Under the pieces are notes generated by a model. The model was not told where the DNA came from and searched no databases. It saw nothing but the letters and a program-made list of their open reading frames with translations. A program made the position numbers and the translations under genes. Positions 9,063 through 20,449 of a stretch of 64,000 nucleotides of DNA are shown here, in pieces; position 1 is the stretch's first letter; each line of letters opens with the position of its first letter. The stretch is from Herminiimonas sp. (GTDB lineage: Bacteria; Pseudomonadota; Gammaproteobacteria; Burkholderiales; Burkholderiaceae): assembly GCF_030655415.1 (NCBI RefSeq), contig NZ_JAURVN010000015.1, positions 62,001-126,000 of the forward strand, in the 5' to 3' direction.

Positions 9063-10757
9063 ATGTTGCCAAAGCGTAACGACACTCAGAGTACCCAGCT
9101 CGCCAGTTTGATGGAGGTCGCTGGGGAGGTTGTGCTGCGCCTCAACACGCGCGGCGAAATTCTGTTTGCCAGTGCACGTGCGGCCGAGGCACTCGGTCAC
9201 GACATTCAACTACTTGGTAGAAACCTGTTTGAGATGGTGCGCCTGTCTGATCGGCACGCGATCGAAGCCGCATTCCGTCAAACTGTGCAATCCCTTGAAG
9301 TCACACGCGTTAGTGTGCGAATGTCGACGCAGGCTTCAGTACTGTGGTTCGAGCTGCAAATGATTGCCTACTCAACCGAAACAACCGAGCTGGAAGTGGT
9401 GGTGGTTGGGCGCGATATTTCCAGTCAGCAGAAAACCGAAGAACGTCTGCGCCACATGGCCACGCACGACGAACTGACCAATTTACCGAATAGAACATTG
9501 CTCGCAGATCGATTGCGCATGACAATCGCGCAATCGCGTCGCACCAATATCGGCTTTACTGTCATTGCGCTGGATCTCGATGGCTTCAAAAAAGTAAACG
9601 ATGCCTTGGGTCATCCGGTCGGTGACGCATTGCTGCGTATTGCCGCGAAACGTTTGCGCGAAACCTTGCGCGATGTCGATACGTTGGCGCGCGTAGGCGG
9701 TGATGAATTTGTCGCCGTATTGCCAGGCGCAGTCGATGAAGTCGAAATTCAAAACGTTGCACGTCGCATGATTTCAGCCATCCAATTGCCGTTTGAAATC
9801 AATGGCAATGCCTTGTATGTGAGCACATCAATTGGTGCCGCGGTTTATCCGATACATGGCGATAGCGAAGTGAAATTGCTGGCGCACGCCGATACCGCGA
9901 TGTACCGCGCGAAGGAAACCGGCAAAGCACGCTGCATCGTTTATAACGAAGCTGCTTTCAACCACATTGAACATGATGTGTCGATGGAAGCCGCGATGTT
10001 TGAAGCCGTCAGAAATGGCGAATTCCTGCTGCACTATCAACCTATCGTTGATGCGCGCACCCGCCAGATCATGGGCTTCGAAGCATTGATGCGCTGGATG
10101 CGTCCTGATATCGGGTTGGTGCCGCCTAGTCAGTTCATCGCGATGGCAGAAGACAATGGCTTGATCAATTTGCTGGGCGCATGGGCTTTGAAATCAGCTT
10201 GTGTGCAACTCAAACGTTTTGAAGAAGTCGCTGGCCGCAAGCTCTATGTCTCGGTCAATGTCAGTCCGCGCCAATTCCGCAATGATCAGTTTCTTAAAAT
10301 GATGGACGACGCGCTCAAGTTGTCGGGTGTGAAAGGCGATCAGCTTTTGCTTGAGATCACCGAAGGCATTTTGATGTCCGATCCTGAGCATGCAGAACAA
10401 CTTCTGACAAAAATCGCATCGCGTGGTGTTCGCATTGCGATCGATGACTTCGGTACCGGTTATTCATCGCTGATTTATTTGAAGCGCTTTCCGATTGCGG
10501 CGCTCAAGATTGATCGCACCTTTATCAAGGATTTGCCGAACTCCATCAAGGATGCGGCGATCTGCAACGTTATTTTGAGTTTGGCGAGTCACTTGAGTTT
10601 ACTGACCGTTGCGGAAGGCGTAGAAAACGAACAGCAATTGGAATTTTTATCTGAACAAGGTTGTTCTCTGATTCAAGGTTTTCATACCGGTTTTCCTGAG
10701 TTGCCGGCGACCTTGATCGATATTTTGAAAGCAGATGCCGCTGCACTGCAACACTAA
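9063..10757 (+). CDS. PAS-GGDEF-EAL cyclic-di-GMP signalling protein
   Basis: About 564 residues, no membrane segment. An N-terminal PAS domain (residues ~15-120) is followed by a GGDEF domain with intact GGDEF and an upstream RDVD inhibitory I-site (RxxD five residues before GGDEF). Next is an EAL domain with intact EAL, DDFGTGYSSL and KIDRTFI motifs. Both synthesis and breakdown of cyclic di-GMP are therefore possible; which dominates is not predictable. ATG 9063 is chosen, though an in-frame TTG at 9027 is an alternative and neither has a good ribosome site. An HDOD gene follows 23 bases later, probably in the same operon. Confidence 0.93.
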   Translation: MLPKRNDTQSTQLASLMEVAGEVVLRLNTRGEILFASARAAEALGHDIQLLGRNLFEMVRLSDRHAIEAAFRQTVQSLEVTRVSVRMSTQASVLWFELQMIAYSTETTELEVVVVGRDISSQQKTEERLRHMATHDELTNLPNRTLLADRLRMTIAQSRRTNIGFTVIALDLDGFKKVNDALGHPVGDALLRIAAKRLRETLRDVDTLARVGGDEFVAVLPGAVDEVEIQNVARRMISAIQLPFEINGNALYVSTSIGAAVYPIHGDSEVKLLAHADTAMYRAKETGKARCIVYNEAAFNHIEHDVSMEAAMFEAVRNGEFLLHYQPIVDARTRQIMGFEALMRWMRPDIGLVPPSQFIAMAEDNGLINLLGAWALKSACVQLKRFEEVAGRKLYVSVNVSPRQFRNDQFLKMMDDALKLSGVKGDQLLLEITEGILMSDPEHAEQLLTKIASRGVRIAIDDFGTGYSSLIYLKRFPIAALKIDRTFIKDLPNSIKDAAICNVILSLASHLSLLTVAEGVENEQQLEFLSEQGCSLIQGFHTGFPELPATLIDILKADAAALQH

Positions 10758-10780
10758 TCTGCTACGCACAAGATCAACTC

Positions 10781-12298
10781 ATGACAACACAACCTAGCCC
10801 CGCTTCGTTAGCCGACAAAACACTGGAGCTCCTGTGGGCACAGGTGCGCCAACGCGGCGACATGCCTGGTTTTTCCAAAGTCGTAACAGCGATTGTCGGC
10901 GCCATGCACGGCGATGACGATCGTGAATTCAACATGACCAGAACCGTGTTGTCCGATCCGACGCTGACACAACGCGTGTTGCGTCTGGCAAATAGCGCGA
11001 TGTATTCCGCGTTCGGACAAGGTATCAACACAGTTTCAAAAGCAGTGATTGTGCTGGGCACTGAAACCATCGGACATTTGGCGTTGGGCTTGAAGCTGAT
11101 CGATGGATTGGCTGCGGCATCGACAGGGACTTCGAATACGCGCAACGAAATGGGCCGGGCTGTATTGGCAGGACAGATCGCGCGACAAGTTGCTTCTTCA
11201 TCGACGCAGCGCGATACGGAAGAAGCCGTTGTTTGCTCCATCCTGCATTCCCTTGGCCGACTGATGGTGACGTTCTATCTGCCTGAACAATGGACGCAAG
11301 TGCAGGCTCTGGTTGTACAAAAAAATATTCCAGAAAGTGACGCGACGCGAGAAGTCCTCGGTCTGGGGCTGGACGAAGTTGGTCGTGCGATAGGCAAGCG
11401 TTGGGGTTTGCCAAGTGGTCTGGTTGAAAGTTTGAAAGACATACCGCCGCGAACTGAACTTGATAATTCAGAAGAACCGTTAGGTCATTCTGATTGGTTG
11501 GCAGCAGTGTCCACCATGTCAACACGCTGCGCCGGCGTATTGAGCGTGGATGGCGATGCGGTACTCGCTGATTTGACGATCATCGCGGAGAACTATGCGG
11601 ACATGCTTGGTCTGGATCCAGCGTTTGTCATGCAAGCGATAGAAGATGCGCAGAAAGTTGCTGCCAACGAGATCTTGCTGGAAAGCGAAGATGCCACCGC
11701 TAGCAATGAGAAAAAACAATCGGCACTACCATTCGGCAAGCCGGTCGATTCGATACAGATTCTGCAGCGCGGCGTCGGCGATATGGGTGGCGGCACGACG
11801 GCCAGCAATAACACCGGGCAGTTGATGACGGTAGCGTTGGAAACGGTTTATCAAGGCTTGGGCTTGGGGCGTGCCATTGCATTTTTACGCAATCATGATG
11901 AAGGAAAATATGTCGCGCGCATGTCGTTTGGCGAAGGCGCAGAAGAGTTGTTGCCGCGCTTGCGATTCAATGATGCGTATCAGCCTGACGTGTTTCACGC
12001 TGCGCTCGCCAACGACAAAATGATTTTTGTTGAAGATGCGCAAGCACCGGGCTTCATCAATAAATTGCCGCGCTGGTGGCGTGATGAGTTGAGCACTTCA
12101 CGTAGATTTCTGATCTTGCCGCTGATGCTGAATTTTCATCCGGTTGGATTTATATACGGCGACTGGCCTCTGGATTTGCCGTCAGTAGGCATTGCTCCGA
12201 ATGAGGCTGTTCTATTGGATGAGTTGCGCGCACTGATGGTCAAGGCGATCGAACGTCGCTGTCATTCCGAGCCATCATGGGCACGCGCAATGCAATGA
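10781..12298 (+). CDS. HDOD domain signalling protein
   Basis: 505 residues, cytoplasmic. The first ~280 residues form an HDOD domain (a non-enzymatic relative of HD phosphohydrolases; DPTLTQRVLRLANSA is typical), and the rest resembles a GAF-like sensor domain. HDOD proteins act in bacterial signalling, often near cyclic-di-GMP or chemotaxis genes, and the tight link to the PAS-GGDEF-EAL gene upstream supports that. The biochemical role is unknown. Confidence 0.85.
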   Translation: MTTQPSPASLADKTLELLWAQVRQRGDMPGFSKVVTAIVGAMHGDDDREFNMTRTVLSDPTLTQRVLRLANSAMYSAFGQGINTVSKAVIVLGTETIGHLALGLKLIDGLAAASTGTSNTRNEMGRAVLAGQIARQVASSSTQRDTEEAVVCSILHSLGRLMVTFYLPEQWTQVQALVVQKNIPESDATREVLGLGLDEVGRAIGKRWGLPSGLVESLKDIPPRTELDNSEEPLGHSDWLAAVSTMSTRCAGVLSVDGDAVLADLTIIAENYADMLGLDPAFVMQAIEDAQKVAANEILLESEDATASNEKKQSALPFGKPVDSIQILQRGVGDMGGGTTASNNTGQLMTVALETVYQGLGLGRAIAFLRNHDEGKYVARMSFGEGAEELLPRLRFNDAYQPDVFHAALANDKMIFVEDAQAPGFINKLPRWWRDELSTSRRFLILPLMLNFHPVGFIYGDWPLDLPSVGIAPNEAVLLDELRALMVKAIERRCHSEPSWARAMQ

Positions 12299-12319
12299 CG
12301 CGTTATAACTGATTCAGTC

Positions 12320-12346
12320 AAACGGGTGCGATGTCTGCGCCCGTTT
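12320..12346 (+). terminator. Weak terminator-like hairpin after the HDOD gene
   Basis: AAACGGGTGC / GCGCCCGTTT with a 7-base loop. Only scattered Ts follow. Confidence 0.45.
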
Positions 12347-12372
12347 GCGATTCTTGTGGTCCAATATAACTT

Positions 12373-13086
12373 ATGGCCCGACTTCCCCGTCTCGTAATTC
12401 CAAACCAAGCACATCACGTTATTCAAAGCGGCAATGACGGCCTCGTCATTTTTCGCGACATCGCAGATCACACCGCATTTCTAAGTCGCTTGAAAGATGC
12501 ATCCAGGCAGTTCAAGGTCGCTATCCATGCCTACGTTTTAATGCCCACGCATTTGCATCTGTTGGTCACGCCCAGCGATGCTGAAGGTTTGGGAAAAATG
12601 ATGCAGTGGATAGGACGCTCTTACGTTCCTTACTTCAATCAAAAACATGAGCGCAGCGGCACGCTCTGGCAAGGTCGTTATAAAGCGACGGTTATTGATC
12701 CTGAGCGCTACTTCATGACCTGTTCCGCCTACATCGAGCTGAATCCGGTGCGCGGCGGAATGGCGCACACCGCAGGCGAATATCCCTGGTCTAGTTATCA
12801 ACACCACATCGGCATCCGACCTGATCCGATTATTTCCGATCACCCTTTATATTGGTCTTTGGGCAATACGCCGTTTGAACGTGAAGCAGCTTACAAGGCT
12901 CTCGTTGAAAATGGTGTTAATGAAGACGAGGTAAGTCGCTTGACCGAAGCGACCTTAAAAGGCTGGGCTTTTGGCTCTGAGCAATTTCAAACTTCGTTGG
13001 AAAAGCAGTTGGCGCGACGCGTCAGGCCTGCAAAACGTGGTCGTCCCGCGACCAAAATGGGCGAAGCGCGCACCAAAATATACTAG
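12373..13086 (+). CDS. IS200-like / REP-associated (RAYT) Y1 transposase
   Basis: 237 residues. The N-terminal ~150 residues are the Y1 HUH nuclease fold: PTHLHLLV is the HxH metal-binding motif, and the tyrosine in SAYIELNPVR is the likely catalytic nucleophile. Start MARLPRLVIPNQAHHVIQ is the standard opening of this family. The C-terminus is lysine/arginine-rich. Such genes are usually single-copy and domesticated, acting on short palindromic repeats rather than moving a full IS. There are no IS ends; a pair of repeats follows the gene. Confidence 0.9.
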   Translation: MARLPRLVIPNQAHHVIQSGNDGLVIFRDIADHTAFLSRLKDASRQFKVAIHAYVLMPTHLHLLVTPSDAEGLGKMMQWIGRSYVPYFNQKHERSGTLWQGRYKATVIDPERYFMTCSAYIELNPVRGGMAHTAGEYPWSSYQHHIGIRPDPIISDHPLYWSLGNTPFEREAAYKALVENGVNEDEVSRLTEATLKGWAFGSEQFQTSLEKQLARRVRPAKRGRPATKMGEARTKIY

Positions 13087-13126
13087 TCTGCATGCTGTCT
13101 CCGGCGCAATCTGGTGCAAAATCCTC

Positions 13127-13188
13127 TACTCTGTCCCTATTTAATTCCTAGTCAAAATTTGTGGTTATTTTAATTTACTCTGACCCCA
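13127..13188 (+). repeat. Degenerate direct repeat downstream of the RAYT gene
   Basis: TACTCTGTCCCTATTTAATT (13127-13146) and TTACTCTGACCCCATTTTTT (from 13176) share ACTCTGNCCC-N-ATTT. Similar ACTCTGnCCC sequences are, from general knowledge, common beside this transposase type. They lie between the RAYT gene and gltB, so they may also carry the gltB upstream region. Confidence 0.5.
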
Positions 13189-13260
13189 TTTTTTGAGGTT
13201 GAATTTACTGTTGCTGTGCACTATCCTTCAGCCTCAACTTGAAAAGTAGTGGAGAAGTCT

Positions 13261-16200
13261 ATGCATGCGCAAGGTTTGTACGATCCGGCTAATGAACATG
13301 ATGCTTGTGGCGTAGGTTTTGTCGCCCACATCAAAGGTAAGAAAAGCCATTCCATCGTTGAGCAAGGTTTGCTCATCCTCAAAAATATCGACCATCGCGG
13401 CGCTGTCGGTGCCGACAAGCTGATGGGCGACGGTGCCGGTATTCTGATTCAGATCCCGGACCAGTATTATCGCGAAGAGATGGCGAAGCAGGGCGTAACC
13501 TTGCCGCCAGCAGGCGAATACGGCGTTGGTATGGTTTTCCTGCCTAAGGAAAACGCATCCCGCATCGCTTGCGAACAAGAGCTTGAGCGCTCGGTATTGG
13601 CTGAAGGCCAGGTCGTTCTCGGCTGGCGCGATGTGCTGGTCGACAAAGACATGCCTATGTCGCCAACCGTGCGCGAAAAAGAACCGATTATTCGTCAGAT
13701 TTTTGTCGGTCGCGGCCGCGACATCATGGTCACCGATGCGCTGGAACGTAAGCTGTACGTTATCCGCAAAGCATCCGGTCACGCGATTCAGGCTTTGAAT
13801 CTGTTGCACGGTCAAGAATTCTTCGTGCCATCGATGTCGGCACGTACCGTTGTCTACAAAGGTTTGCTGCTGGCTGATCAAGTCGGCGAATACTATAAAG
13901 ATCTGCAAGATCCACGTTGCGTATCCGCGCTGGCGCTGGTGCATCAACGCTTCTCTACCAATACTTTCCCTGAATGGCCGCTGGCTCATCCATATCGCTT
14001 GCTCGCGCATAACGGCGAGATCAATACAGTTAAAGGCAACTTCAACTGGATGCGCGCACGCGAAGGCGTGATGAAGTCGGCTGTGTTGGGCGACGATTTG
14101 AAAAAATTGTTCCCGCTGATTTATGAAGGCCAATCTGATACTGCATGCTTCGACAATGCGCTCGAACTGTTGGTGATGGCTGGTTATCCAATCGCGCAAG
14201 CGATGATGATGATGATTCCAGAAGCATGGGAAAACCATACGTTGATGGATGACAATCGTCGCGCCTTTTATGAATATCACGCTGCAATGATGGAACCATG
14301 GGATGGCCCAGCTGCGATGGCATTCACCGATGGTCGTCATATCGGCGGCACTTTGGATCGTAACGGTTTGCGTCCAGCGCGTTACATCGTGACTGACGAC
14401 GATCTGGTCGTGATGGCATCGGAATCCGGCGTGTTGCCAATTCCAGAATCGAAGATCATTCAGAAATGGCGTTTGCAACCAGGCAAAATGTTCCTGATCG
14501 ATCTGGACGCTGGTCGCATCATTGACGACAAAGAGTTGAAAGATACTTACGCGAACGCCAAGCCATATAAACAATGGATTGAATCGGTACGCATTAAGCT
14601 AGATGAACTGAACAAAGAAGCGGCAGAAGCCAAGCCAACGACACCATTGCTCGATTTGCAGCAGGCGTTCGGTTATACGCAGGAAGATTTGAAATTCCTG
14701 ATGTCGCCTATGGCAAGCACGGCTGAAGAAGCAACCGGTTCCATGGGTAACGATTCGCCGCTGGCTGTCATGTCGAATAAAGACAAGACGCTGTACAACT
14801 ACTTCCGCCAATTGTTTGCGCAAGTAACCAATCCGCCTATCGATCCGATTCGTGAAGCGATGGTGATGTCGCTGGTGTCTTTCATCGGACCTAAGCCTAA
14901 CTTGCTAGACACGAACAACATCAATCCACCGATGCGTTTGGAAGTGTCGCAGCCTGTGCTCGACTACGCGGATATCGCGAAGTTGCGCAACATCGGCGCC
15001 CATACCGGTAGCAAATTCAAATCGCATGAGCTGAACATTTGCTACCCAACCGCTTGGGGCAAAGAAGGTATTGAAGCGCGTCTGGCATCGCTGTGCGCGC
15101 AAGCTGTCGATGCAGTGCAATCAGGTCACAACATCTTGATTATTTCCGATCGCAAGATCGATGAAAACCATGTTGCGATTCCTGCGTTGCTGGCAACCTC
15201 GGCTATCCATTTGCACCTGGTTAGCAAAGGTATGCGCACCTCGACCGGCTTGGTTGTGGAAACAGGTTCTGCACGTGAAACGCATCACTTTGCATTGCTC
15301 GCAGGTTACGGCGCAGAAGCGATCCATCCTTACCTCGCGATGGATACCGTCAGCGCCATGGCAAAAGGTTTGCCAGGCGAATTGTCGCCTGAAAAAGCCA
15401 TCGCCAATTTCCAGAAAGCAGTCGGCAAAGGCTTGATGAAAGTCATGTCGAAAATGGGTATCTCTACCTATATGTCGTATTGCGGCGCGCAGATTTTTGA
15501 AGCCATCGGCCTCAACCGATCGCTGATCCAAAAATACTTTAAAGGCACTTCGTCCAACGTTGAAGGTATCGGTGTATTTGAAGTTGCTGAAGAAGCGTTG
15601 CGCTTGCATAAATCTGCATTCAGCGCTGATCCAGTGTTGGCAAATGCACTCGATGCAGGTGGCGAATATGCGTACCGCGTACGCGGTGAAGAGCACATGT
15701 GGACGCCGGATGCGATTGCGAAATTGCAGCACTCTACACGCGCCAATAACTTCAGCACCTATAAAGAGTACGCGCAGATCATCAACGATCAATCGAAGCG
15801 TCACATGACTTTGCGTGGTTTGTTCGAATTCAAATTCGATCCAGCCAGTGCGATTCCGTTGGATGAAGTCGAGCCAGCAAAAGAAATCGTCAAGCGTTTC
15901 GCGTCTGGCGCGATGTCGCTCGGTTCGATTTCGACCGAAGCGCATGCGACGCTCGCGATTGCGATGAACCGCATCGGTGGTAAATCGAATACCGGCGAAG
16001 GCGGCGAAGATACCAAGCGTTATCGTTCGGAACTGCGCGGCATTCCTATCAAGGATGGTTCGACCTTGGCATCGGTGATTGGTCACGACGTGGTTGAAGT
16101 CGACATGCCTTTGATGCCTGGCGATTCGCTGCGCTCGAAGATCAAGCAAGTCGCATCAGGTCGTTTTGGTGTCACTACCGAATACCTGACATCGGCTGAA

Positions 16201-17949
16201 CAGATTCAGATCAAGATGGCGCAAGGTGCAAAACCTGGCGAAGGCGGTCAGTTGCCTGGCCATAAAGTATCCGAGTACATCGCACGTTTGCGTTTCTCGG
16301 TACCTGGCGTTGGTTTGATTTCACCACCACCGCATCATGATATTTATTCGATCGAAGATTTGGCGCAGCTGATTCATGATCTGAAAAACGTCAATCCAAC
16401 AGCATCGATCTCGGTCAAGCTGGTTGCTGAAGTCGGCGTTGGTACAGTTGCAACTGGTGTCGCTAAAGCGAAGGCCGATCACGTTGTGATCGCTGGTCAT
16501 GACGGCGGCACAGGTGCCTCGCCATTGTCATCGGTCAAATATGCTGGTTCACCTTGGGAATTGGGTCTGGCTGAAACACAGCAGACACTGATCTTGAACG
16601 GCTTGCGTACACGTATTCGCGTACAAGCTGACGGTCAAATGAAAACCGGTCGTGACGTCATCATCGCTGCTTTGTTGGGCGCAGACGAAATGGGCTTCTC
16701 GACAGCACCGCTGGTCGTTGAAGGCTGCATCATGATGCGCAAATGCCATCTGAACACTTGCCCAGTCGGCGTTGCGACACAAGATCCTGTCTTGCGTGCG
16801 AAGTTCTCCGGCAAGCCTGAGCACATCGTTAACTATTTCTTCTTCATCGCAGAAGAAGCACGTCAGATCATGGCGCAATTGGGTATCCGTACATTCGACG
16901 AACTGATCGGTCGTGCTGATTTGCTCGACAAGTCGAGAGCGATCTCGCATTGGAAAGCGAAAGGTCTGGATTTCAGCCGCATGTTCTATCAACCACCAGT
17001 GGCAGAAGGCGTGGCGCGTTATCACACCGAAGGCCAGGATCACGCTTTGGAAAAAGCGCTGGACAACAAGTTGATCGCGCAAGCAAAAGCCGCAATCGAC
17101 AATGGCGAAAAAGTCTCGTTCATTTCGACGATCAAAAACGTCAACCGTACAGTGGGCGCAATGTTGTCGGGTCAGGTCGCGAAGAAATACGGTCATGAAG
17201 GCCTACCTGACGACACGATCCACATCCAGTTGCAAGGTACCGCAGGCCAATCGGCTGGCGCTTTCCTCGCACATGGCATTACTTTGGATCTGGTCGGTGA
17301 AGGTAACGATTACGTTGGTAAGGGCTTGTCGGGCGGTCGCATCATCGTGCGTCCAAACACCGAGTTCCGCGGTCGCGCAGTAGAAAACATCATCAGCGGG
17401 AACACGCTGTTGTACGGCGCGGTTGCTGGCGAAGCATTCTTCAACGGCGTTGCAGGCGAACGTTTCGCTGTTCGTAACTCAGGCGCGGTAACGGTTGTCG
17501 AAGGTACTGGCGATCATGGTTGCGAATACATGACAGGTGGCACCGTTGTTGTATTGGGCGAAACCGGTCGTAACTTTGCTGCAGGTATGTCGGGCGGTAT
17601 CGCGTATGTCTACGATCCAAAAGGTGACTTCGCTGGCAAGTGCAATATGTCCATGGTTTCACTGCACCCTGTGATGTCCGCAGCTGAGCAAGAAGACAAG
17701 GCAGAGCACAACTCCTGGCACAGCCATGTACGTGGCGCCGACGCGCAAACCGATGAAGCAATTCTCAAAGGTTTGATCGAACGTCACTTCAAGTACACCG
17801 GCAGCACACGCGCCCGCGCATTGTTGGATGAGTGGAGCAGCGCACGCAGCAAGTTCGTCAAAGTATTCCCATCGGAATACAAACGCGCGCTGGCTGAAAT
17901 GCACGCGGCCAAGGCTGAGCAGGCAGTGTCCACCAAGGTCGCAGTGTAA
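13261..17949 (+). CDS. gltB: Glutamate synthase (NADPH) large subunit
   Basis: 1562 residues. It transfers the amide of glutamine to 2-oxoglutarate, using electrons from GltD, in ammonia assimilation. An N-terminal class-II glutaminase domain begins at Cys16 after a short propeptide (HDA|CGVGF). The central and FMN-binding synthase domains follow, then the 3Fe-4S cysteines near residues 1156, 1162 and 1167 ([15 protein letters not shown]), and the glycine-rich C-terminal GXGXG beta-helix domain. ATG 13261 has GGAGAAG just upstream, which favours it over the in-frame GTG at 13249. gltD follows after 78 bases. Confidence 0.98.
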   Translation: MHAQGLYDPANEHDACGVGFVAHIKGKKSHSIVEQGLLILKNIDHRGAVGADKLMGDGAGILIQIPDQYYREEMAKQGVTLPPAGEYGVGMVFLPKENASRIACEQELERSVLAEGQVVLGWRDVLVDKDMPMSPTVREKEPIIRQIFVGRGRDIMVTDALERKLYVIRKASGHAIQALNLLHGQEFFVPSMSARTVVYKGLLLADQVGEYYKDLQDPRCVSALALVHQRFSTNTFPEWPLAHPYRLLAHNGEINTVKGNFNWMRAREGVMKSAVLGDDLKKLFPLIYEGQSDTACFDNALELLVMAGYPIAQAMMMMIPEAWENHTLMDDNRRAFYEYHAAMMEPWDGPAAMAFTDGRHIGGTLDRNGLRPARYIVTDDDLVVMASESGVLPIPESKIIQKWRLQPGKMFLIDLDAGRIIDDKELKDTYANAKPYKQWIESVRIKLDELNKEAAEAKPTTPLLDLQQAFGYTQEDLKFLMSPMASTAEEATGSMGNDSPLAVMSNKDKTLYNYFRQLFAQVTNPPIDPIREAMVMSLVSFIGPKPNLLDTNNINPPMRLEVSQPVLDYADIAKLRNIGAHTGSKFKSHELNICYPTAWGKEGIEARLASLCAQAVDAVQSGHNILIISDRKIDENHVAIPALLATSAIHLHLVSKGMRTSTGLVVETGSARETHHFALLAGYGAEAIHPYLAMDTVSAMAKGLPGELSPEKAIANFQKAVGKGLMKVMSKMGISTYMSYCGAQIFEAIGLNRSLIQKYFKGTSSNVEGIGVFEVAEEALRLHKSAFSADPVLANALDAGGEYAYRVRGEEHMWTPDAIAKLQHSTRANNFSTYKEYAQIINDQSKRHMTLRGLFEFKFDPASAIPLDEVEPAKEIVKRFASGAMSLGSISTEAHATLAIAMNRIGGKSNTGEGGEDTKRYRSELRGIPIKDGSTLASVIGHDVVEVDMPLMPGDSLRSKIKQVASGRFGVTTEYLTSAEQIQIKMAQGAKPGEGGQLPGHKVSEYIARLRFSVPGVGLISPPPHHDIYSIEDLAQLIHDLKNVNPTASISVKLVAEVGVGTVATGVAKAKADHVVIAGHDGGTGASPLSSVKYAGSPWELGLAETQQTLILNGLRTRIRVQADGQMKTGRDVIIAALLGADEMGFSTAPLVVEGCIMMRKCHLNTCPVGVATQDPVLRAKFSGKPEHIVNYFFFIAEEARQIMAQLGIRTFDELIGRADLLDKSRAISHWKAKGLDFSRMFYQPPVAEGVARYHTEGQDHALEKALDNKLIAQAKAAIDNGEKVSFISTIKNVNRTVGAMLSGQVAKKYGHEGLPDDTIHIQLQGTAGQSAGAFLAHGITLDLVGEGNDYVGKGLSGGRIIVRPNTEFRGRAVENIISGNTLLYGAVAGEAFFNGVAGERFAVRNSGAVTVVEGTGDHGCEYMTGGTVVVLGETGRNFAAGMSGGIAYVYDPKGDFAGKCNMSMVSLHPVMSAAEQEDKAEHNSWHSHVRGADAQTDEAILKGLIERHFKYTGSTRARALLDEWSSARSKFVKVFPSEYKRALAEMHAAKAEQAVSTKVAV

Positions 17950-18027
17950 GACTGCTGTCAACAAACGATGACATGGCCAGCTCGCACAGAGCTGGCCGCA
18001 ACGAATGGTTTAGAAGGCGAGAGAAAC

Positions 18028-19491
18028 ATGGGAAAGATTACCGGCTTTATGGAATTTCAGCGCTTGCGTGAAGCGAGCGAAGAACCGGAAAAACGCACCG
18101 CGCATTACAAGGAATTCACGCTGCATTTGAGCGATTCCGAAGCAAAAATTCAAGCAACACGTTGTATGGATTGCGGCATCCCGTTTTGCAATAACGGCTG
18201 CCCGGTCAATAACATCATCCCTGACTGGAATGACCTGGTGTACAGCGGCGCTTACAAGCAAGCGCTGGACACTTTGCACTCGACAAATAATTTCCCGGAA
18301 TTTACCGGTCGCATTTGCCCGGCACCATGCGAATCCGCATGCACGCTCGGTATCAACAACGATCCAGTCGGCATCAAATCAATCGAGCATTTCATCATCG
18401 ACAAAGGTTGGGAAAGCGGTTGGGTTGTGCCGCAACCAGCAACAGTTAAAACCGGCAAAAAAGTTGCTGTGGTCGGCGCTGGTCCTGCAGGTATGGCAGC
18501 AGCGCAGCAATTGGCGCGCGTTGGTCACGATGTAACCGTATTCGAAAAGAACGATCGCGTTGGCGGCTTGCTGCGTTATGGCATCCCTGACTTCAAGATG
18601 GAAAAATCGCACATCGACTTGCGCGTCAAGCAGATGGAGGCCGAAGGCGTGAAATTCCGCACCAGCGTTTTAGTTGGCAAGGATTTCCCATCGAACATTA
18701 TCAACTGGGCAAAAGAAACGATTTCGCCAGAACAGTTGAACAAGGATTTCGACGCAGTGATCATCAGCGGCGGCGCAGAACAACCACGCGATTTGCCAGT
18801 TCCTGGTCGCGAGTTGAAAGGCGTACATTTCGCGATGGACTTTTTGCCTTTGCAAAACAAGGTCAACGCCGGCGACAAGGTCAAGGATCAGTTGGTCGCA
18901 ACTGGCAAGCACGTGATCGTGATTGGTGGCGGCGATACAGGTTCTGATTGTGTCGGTACCTCGAATCGTCATGGCGCTGCATCGATTGCACAATTCGAAT
19001 TGCTGCCGCAACCACCGGAAGAAGAAAACAAACCGATGGTCTGGCCTTACTGGCCAACCAAATTGCGCACCTCGTCTTCGCATGAAGAGGGTTGTGAGCG
19101 TGATTGGGCGGTTGCGACCAAACGCCTGGAAGGTAAAAACGGCAAGGTTGAAAAACTGATTGCTGCACGCGTTGAATGGAAAGACGGCCGCATGCAGGAA
19201 GTGCCAAATTCGGAATTCGAAATGAAAGCCGATTTGGTCTTGTTGGCGATGGGCTTTGTTTCGCCAGTCGCACAGGTTCTGGAAGCATTCGGCGTCGAGA
19301 AAGATGCACGCGGCAACGCCAAGGCAACTACCGATGGCGAAAATTGCTATCGCACTTCAGTCGATAAAGTTTTTGCTGCCGGCGATATGCGCCGCGGTCA
19401 ATCTCTGGTCGTTTGGGCAATTCGTGAGGGTCGTCAATGCGCACGTGAAGTCGATATTTTCTTAATGGGCGATTCGGTTCTGCCACGTTAA
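18028..19491 (+). CDS. gltD: Glutamate synthase small subunit
   Basis: 487 residues; the FAD/NADPH electron-input subunit of glutamate synthase. N-terminal cysteine clusters ([15 protein letters not shown] and CPAPCESAC) hold two Fe-S centres. [10 protein letters not shown] (FAD) and GGGDTGSDC (NADPH) are the two Rossmann motifs. ATG 18028 follows an AAGGCGAGAG ribosome site. The frame is open back to 17968, but that portion lies in the gltB-gltD spacer and has no family features. Confidence 0.97.
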   Translation: MGKITGFMEFQRLREASEEPEKRTAHYKEFTLHLSDSEAKIQATRCMDCGIPFCNNGCPVNNIIPDWNDLVYSGAYKQALDTLHSTNNFPEFTGRICPAPCESACTLGINNDPVGIKSIEHFIIDKGWESGWVVPQPATVKTGKKVAVVGAGPAGMAAAQQLARVGHDVTVFEKNDRVGGLLRYGIPDFKMEKSHIDLRVKQMEAEGVKFRTSVLVGKDFPSNIINWAKETISPEQLNKDFDAVIISGGAEQPRDLPVPGRELKGVHFAMDFLPLQNKVNAGDKVKDQLVATGKHVIVIGGGDTGSDCVGTSNRHGAASIAQFELLPQPPEEENKPMVWPYWPTKLRTSSSHEEGCERDWAVATKRLEGKNGKVEKLIAARVEWKDGRMQEVPNSEFEMKADLVLLAMGFVSPVAQVLEAFGVEKDARGNAKATTDGENCYRTSVDKVFAAGDMRRGQSLVVWAIREGRQCAREVDIFLMGDSVLPR

Positions 19492-19507
19492 TTAGTATCG
19501 CTTGAAT

Positions 19508-19545
19508 AAAAGCCCGCTACTTTTTACGAAGTAGCGGGCTTTTTT
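19508..19545 (+). terminator. Terminator of the gltBD operon
   Basis: AAAGCCCGCTAC / ten-base loop / GTAGCGGGCTTT followed by Ts. Confidence 0.92.
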
Positions 19546-19645
19546 ACAACGCTTTACGAAAATGCAGTTATTCAAAAATCGTATGAACAAGAGTGATTTC
19601 TCGTTCTGAACTACAATTACGGCATTGCAATAGAAATACGCCGCT

Positions 19646-20449
19646 GTGTCTAATCTCGTTGAAATCCGTGATCTCCATTTTAGCTATGATGAACGTTCGA
19701 TTCTGTCGACGCTCAACATGGATTTCCCGCGTGGAAAAGTCATTGCTGTCATGGGCGGTTCGGGCTCGGGTAAAACCACCGTTTTGCGTCTGATAGGCGG
19801 GCAGTTGCAGCCGCAGTCGGGCAAAGTAACGGTTGATGGCAACATCGTGCACGAGATGGAAACCAAGGCGCTGTATCAGATGCGCCGCAAAATGGGCATG
19901 CTGTTTCAGCACGGCGCATTGTTCACCGATATGTCGGTATTCGACAATGTCGCTTTCCCTTTGCGTGAACATACCAATCTGTCGGAAGAACTGATACACG
20001 ATCTGGTCTTGATGAAATTGCACACAGTCGGTTTGCGTAACGCTGCGCAATTGAAGCCAGCTGAAATCTCTGGTGGTATGGCGCGTCGTGTTGCATTGGC
20101 ACGCACGATTGCACTTGATCCGCAGTTGATCATGTATGACGAGCCGTTTGCCGGCCTCGACCCGATTTCTATGGGCATGACTGCCAATCTGATCCGTAAA
20201 TTAAATGATGCACTGGGTTCGACCACGATCCTGGTGTCGCACGATGTGCATGAATCGTTTTTGATTGCCGATTACGTCTACTTCTTGTCCAGCGGCAAAG
20301 TCGTGGCGCAGGGTACGCCGGCAGAAATGATGGTTTCTACTGATCCGTATGTGAAGCAGTTTGTGAATGCTGAGCCTGATGGCCCGGTACCGTTTCACTA
20401 TCCTGGTACGTCGCTTGCAGATGATCTCGGTTTGGGGGCGCGCGCATGA
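19646..20449 (+). CDS. mlaF: Mla phospholipid transport ATP-binding protein
   Basis: 267-residue ABC ATPase of the MlaFEDB inner-membrane complex, which moves phospholipids between the inner and outer membranes to keep outer-membrane asymmetry. Walker A GGSGSGKTT, signature SGGMARRVALAR and Walker B LIMYDEPFAGLDP are present. The start is GTG 19646 (no ATG gives a better N-terminus; the protein begins with the typical SNLVEIRDLHFSY). The stop overlaps mlaE by four bases (ATGA), so the two are translationally coupled. Confidence 0.95.
   Translation: MSNLVEIRDLHFSYDERSILSTLNMDFPRGKVIAVMGGSGSGKTTVLRLIGGQLQPQSGKVTVDGNIVHEMETKALYQMRRKMGMLFQHGALFTDMSVFDNVAFPLREHTNLSEELIHDLVLMKLHTVGLRNAAQLKPAEISGGMARRVALARTIALDPQLIMYDEPFAGLDPISMGMTANLIRKLNDALGSTTILVSHDVHESFLIADYVYFLSSGKVVAQGTPAEMMVSTDPYVKQFVNAEPDGPVPFHYPGTSLADDLGLGARA

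Noticed and set aside
13234..14574. Long minus-strand frame opposite gltB (446 residues)
   Set aside because: A shadow of gltB codon bias; no family motif and rich in His/Gln, typical of antisense frames here.
15121..16149. Minus-strand frame opposite gltB (342 residues)
   Set aside because: A shadow of gltB; no motif, no start region, composition of an antisense frame.
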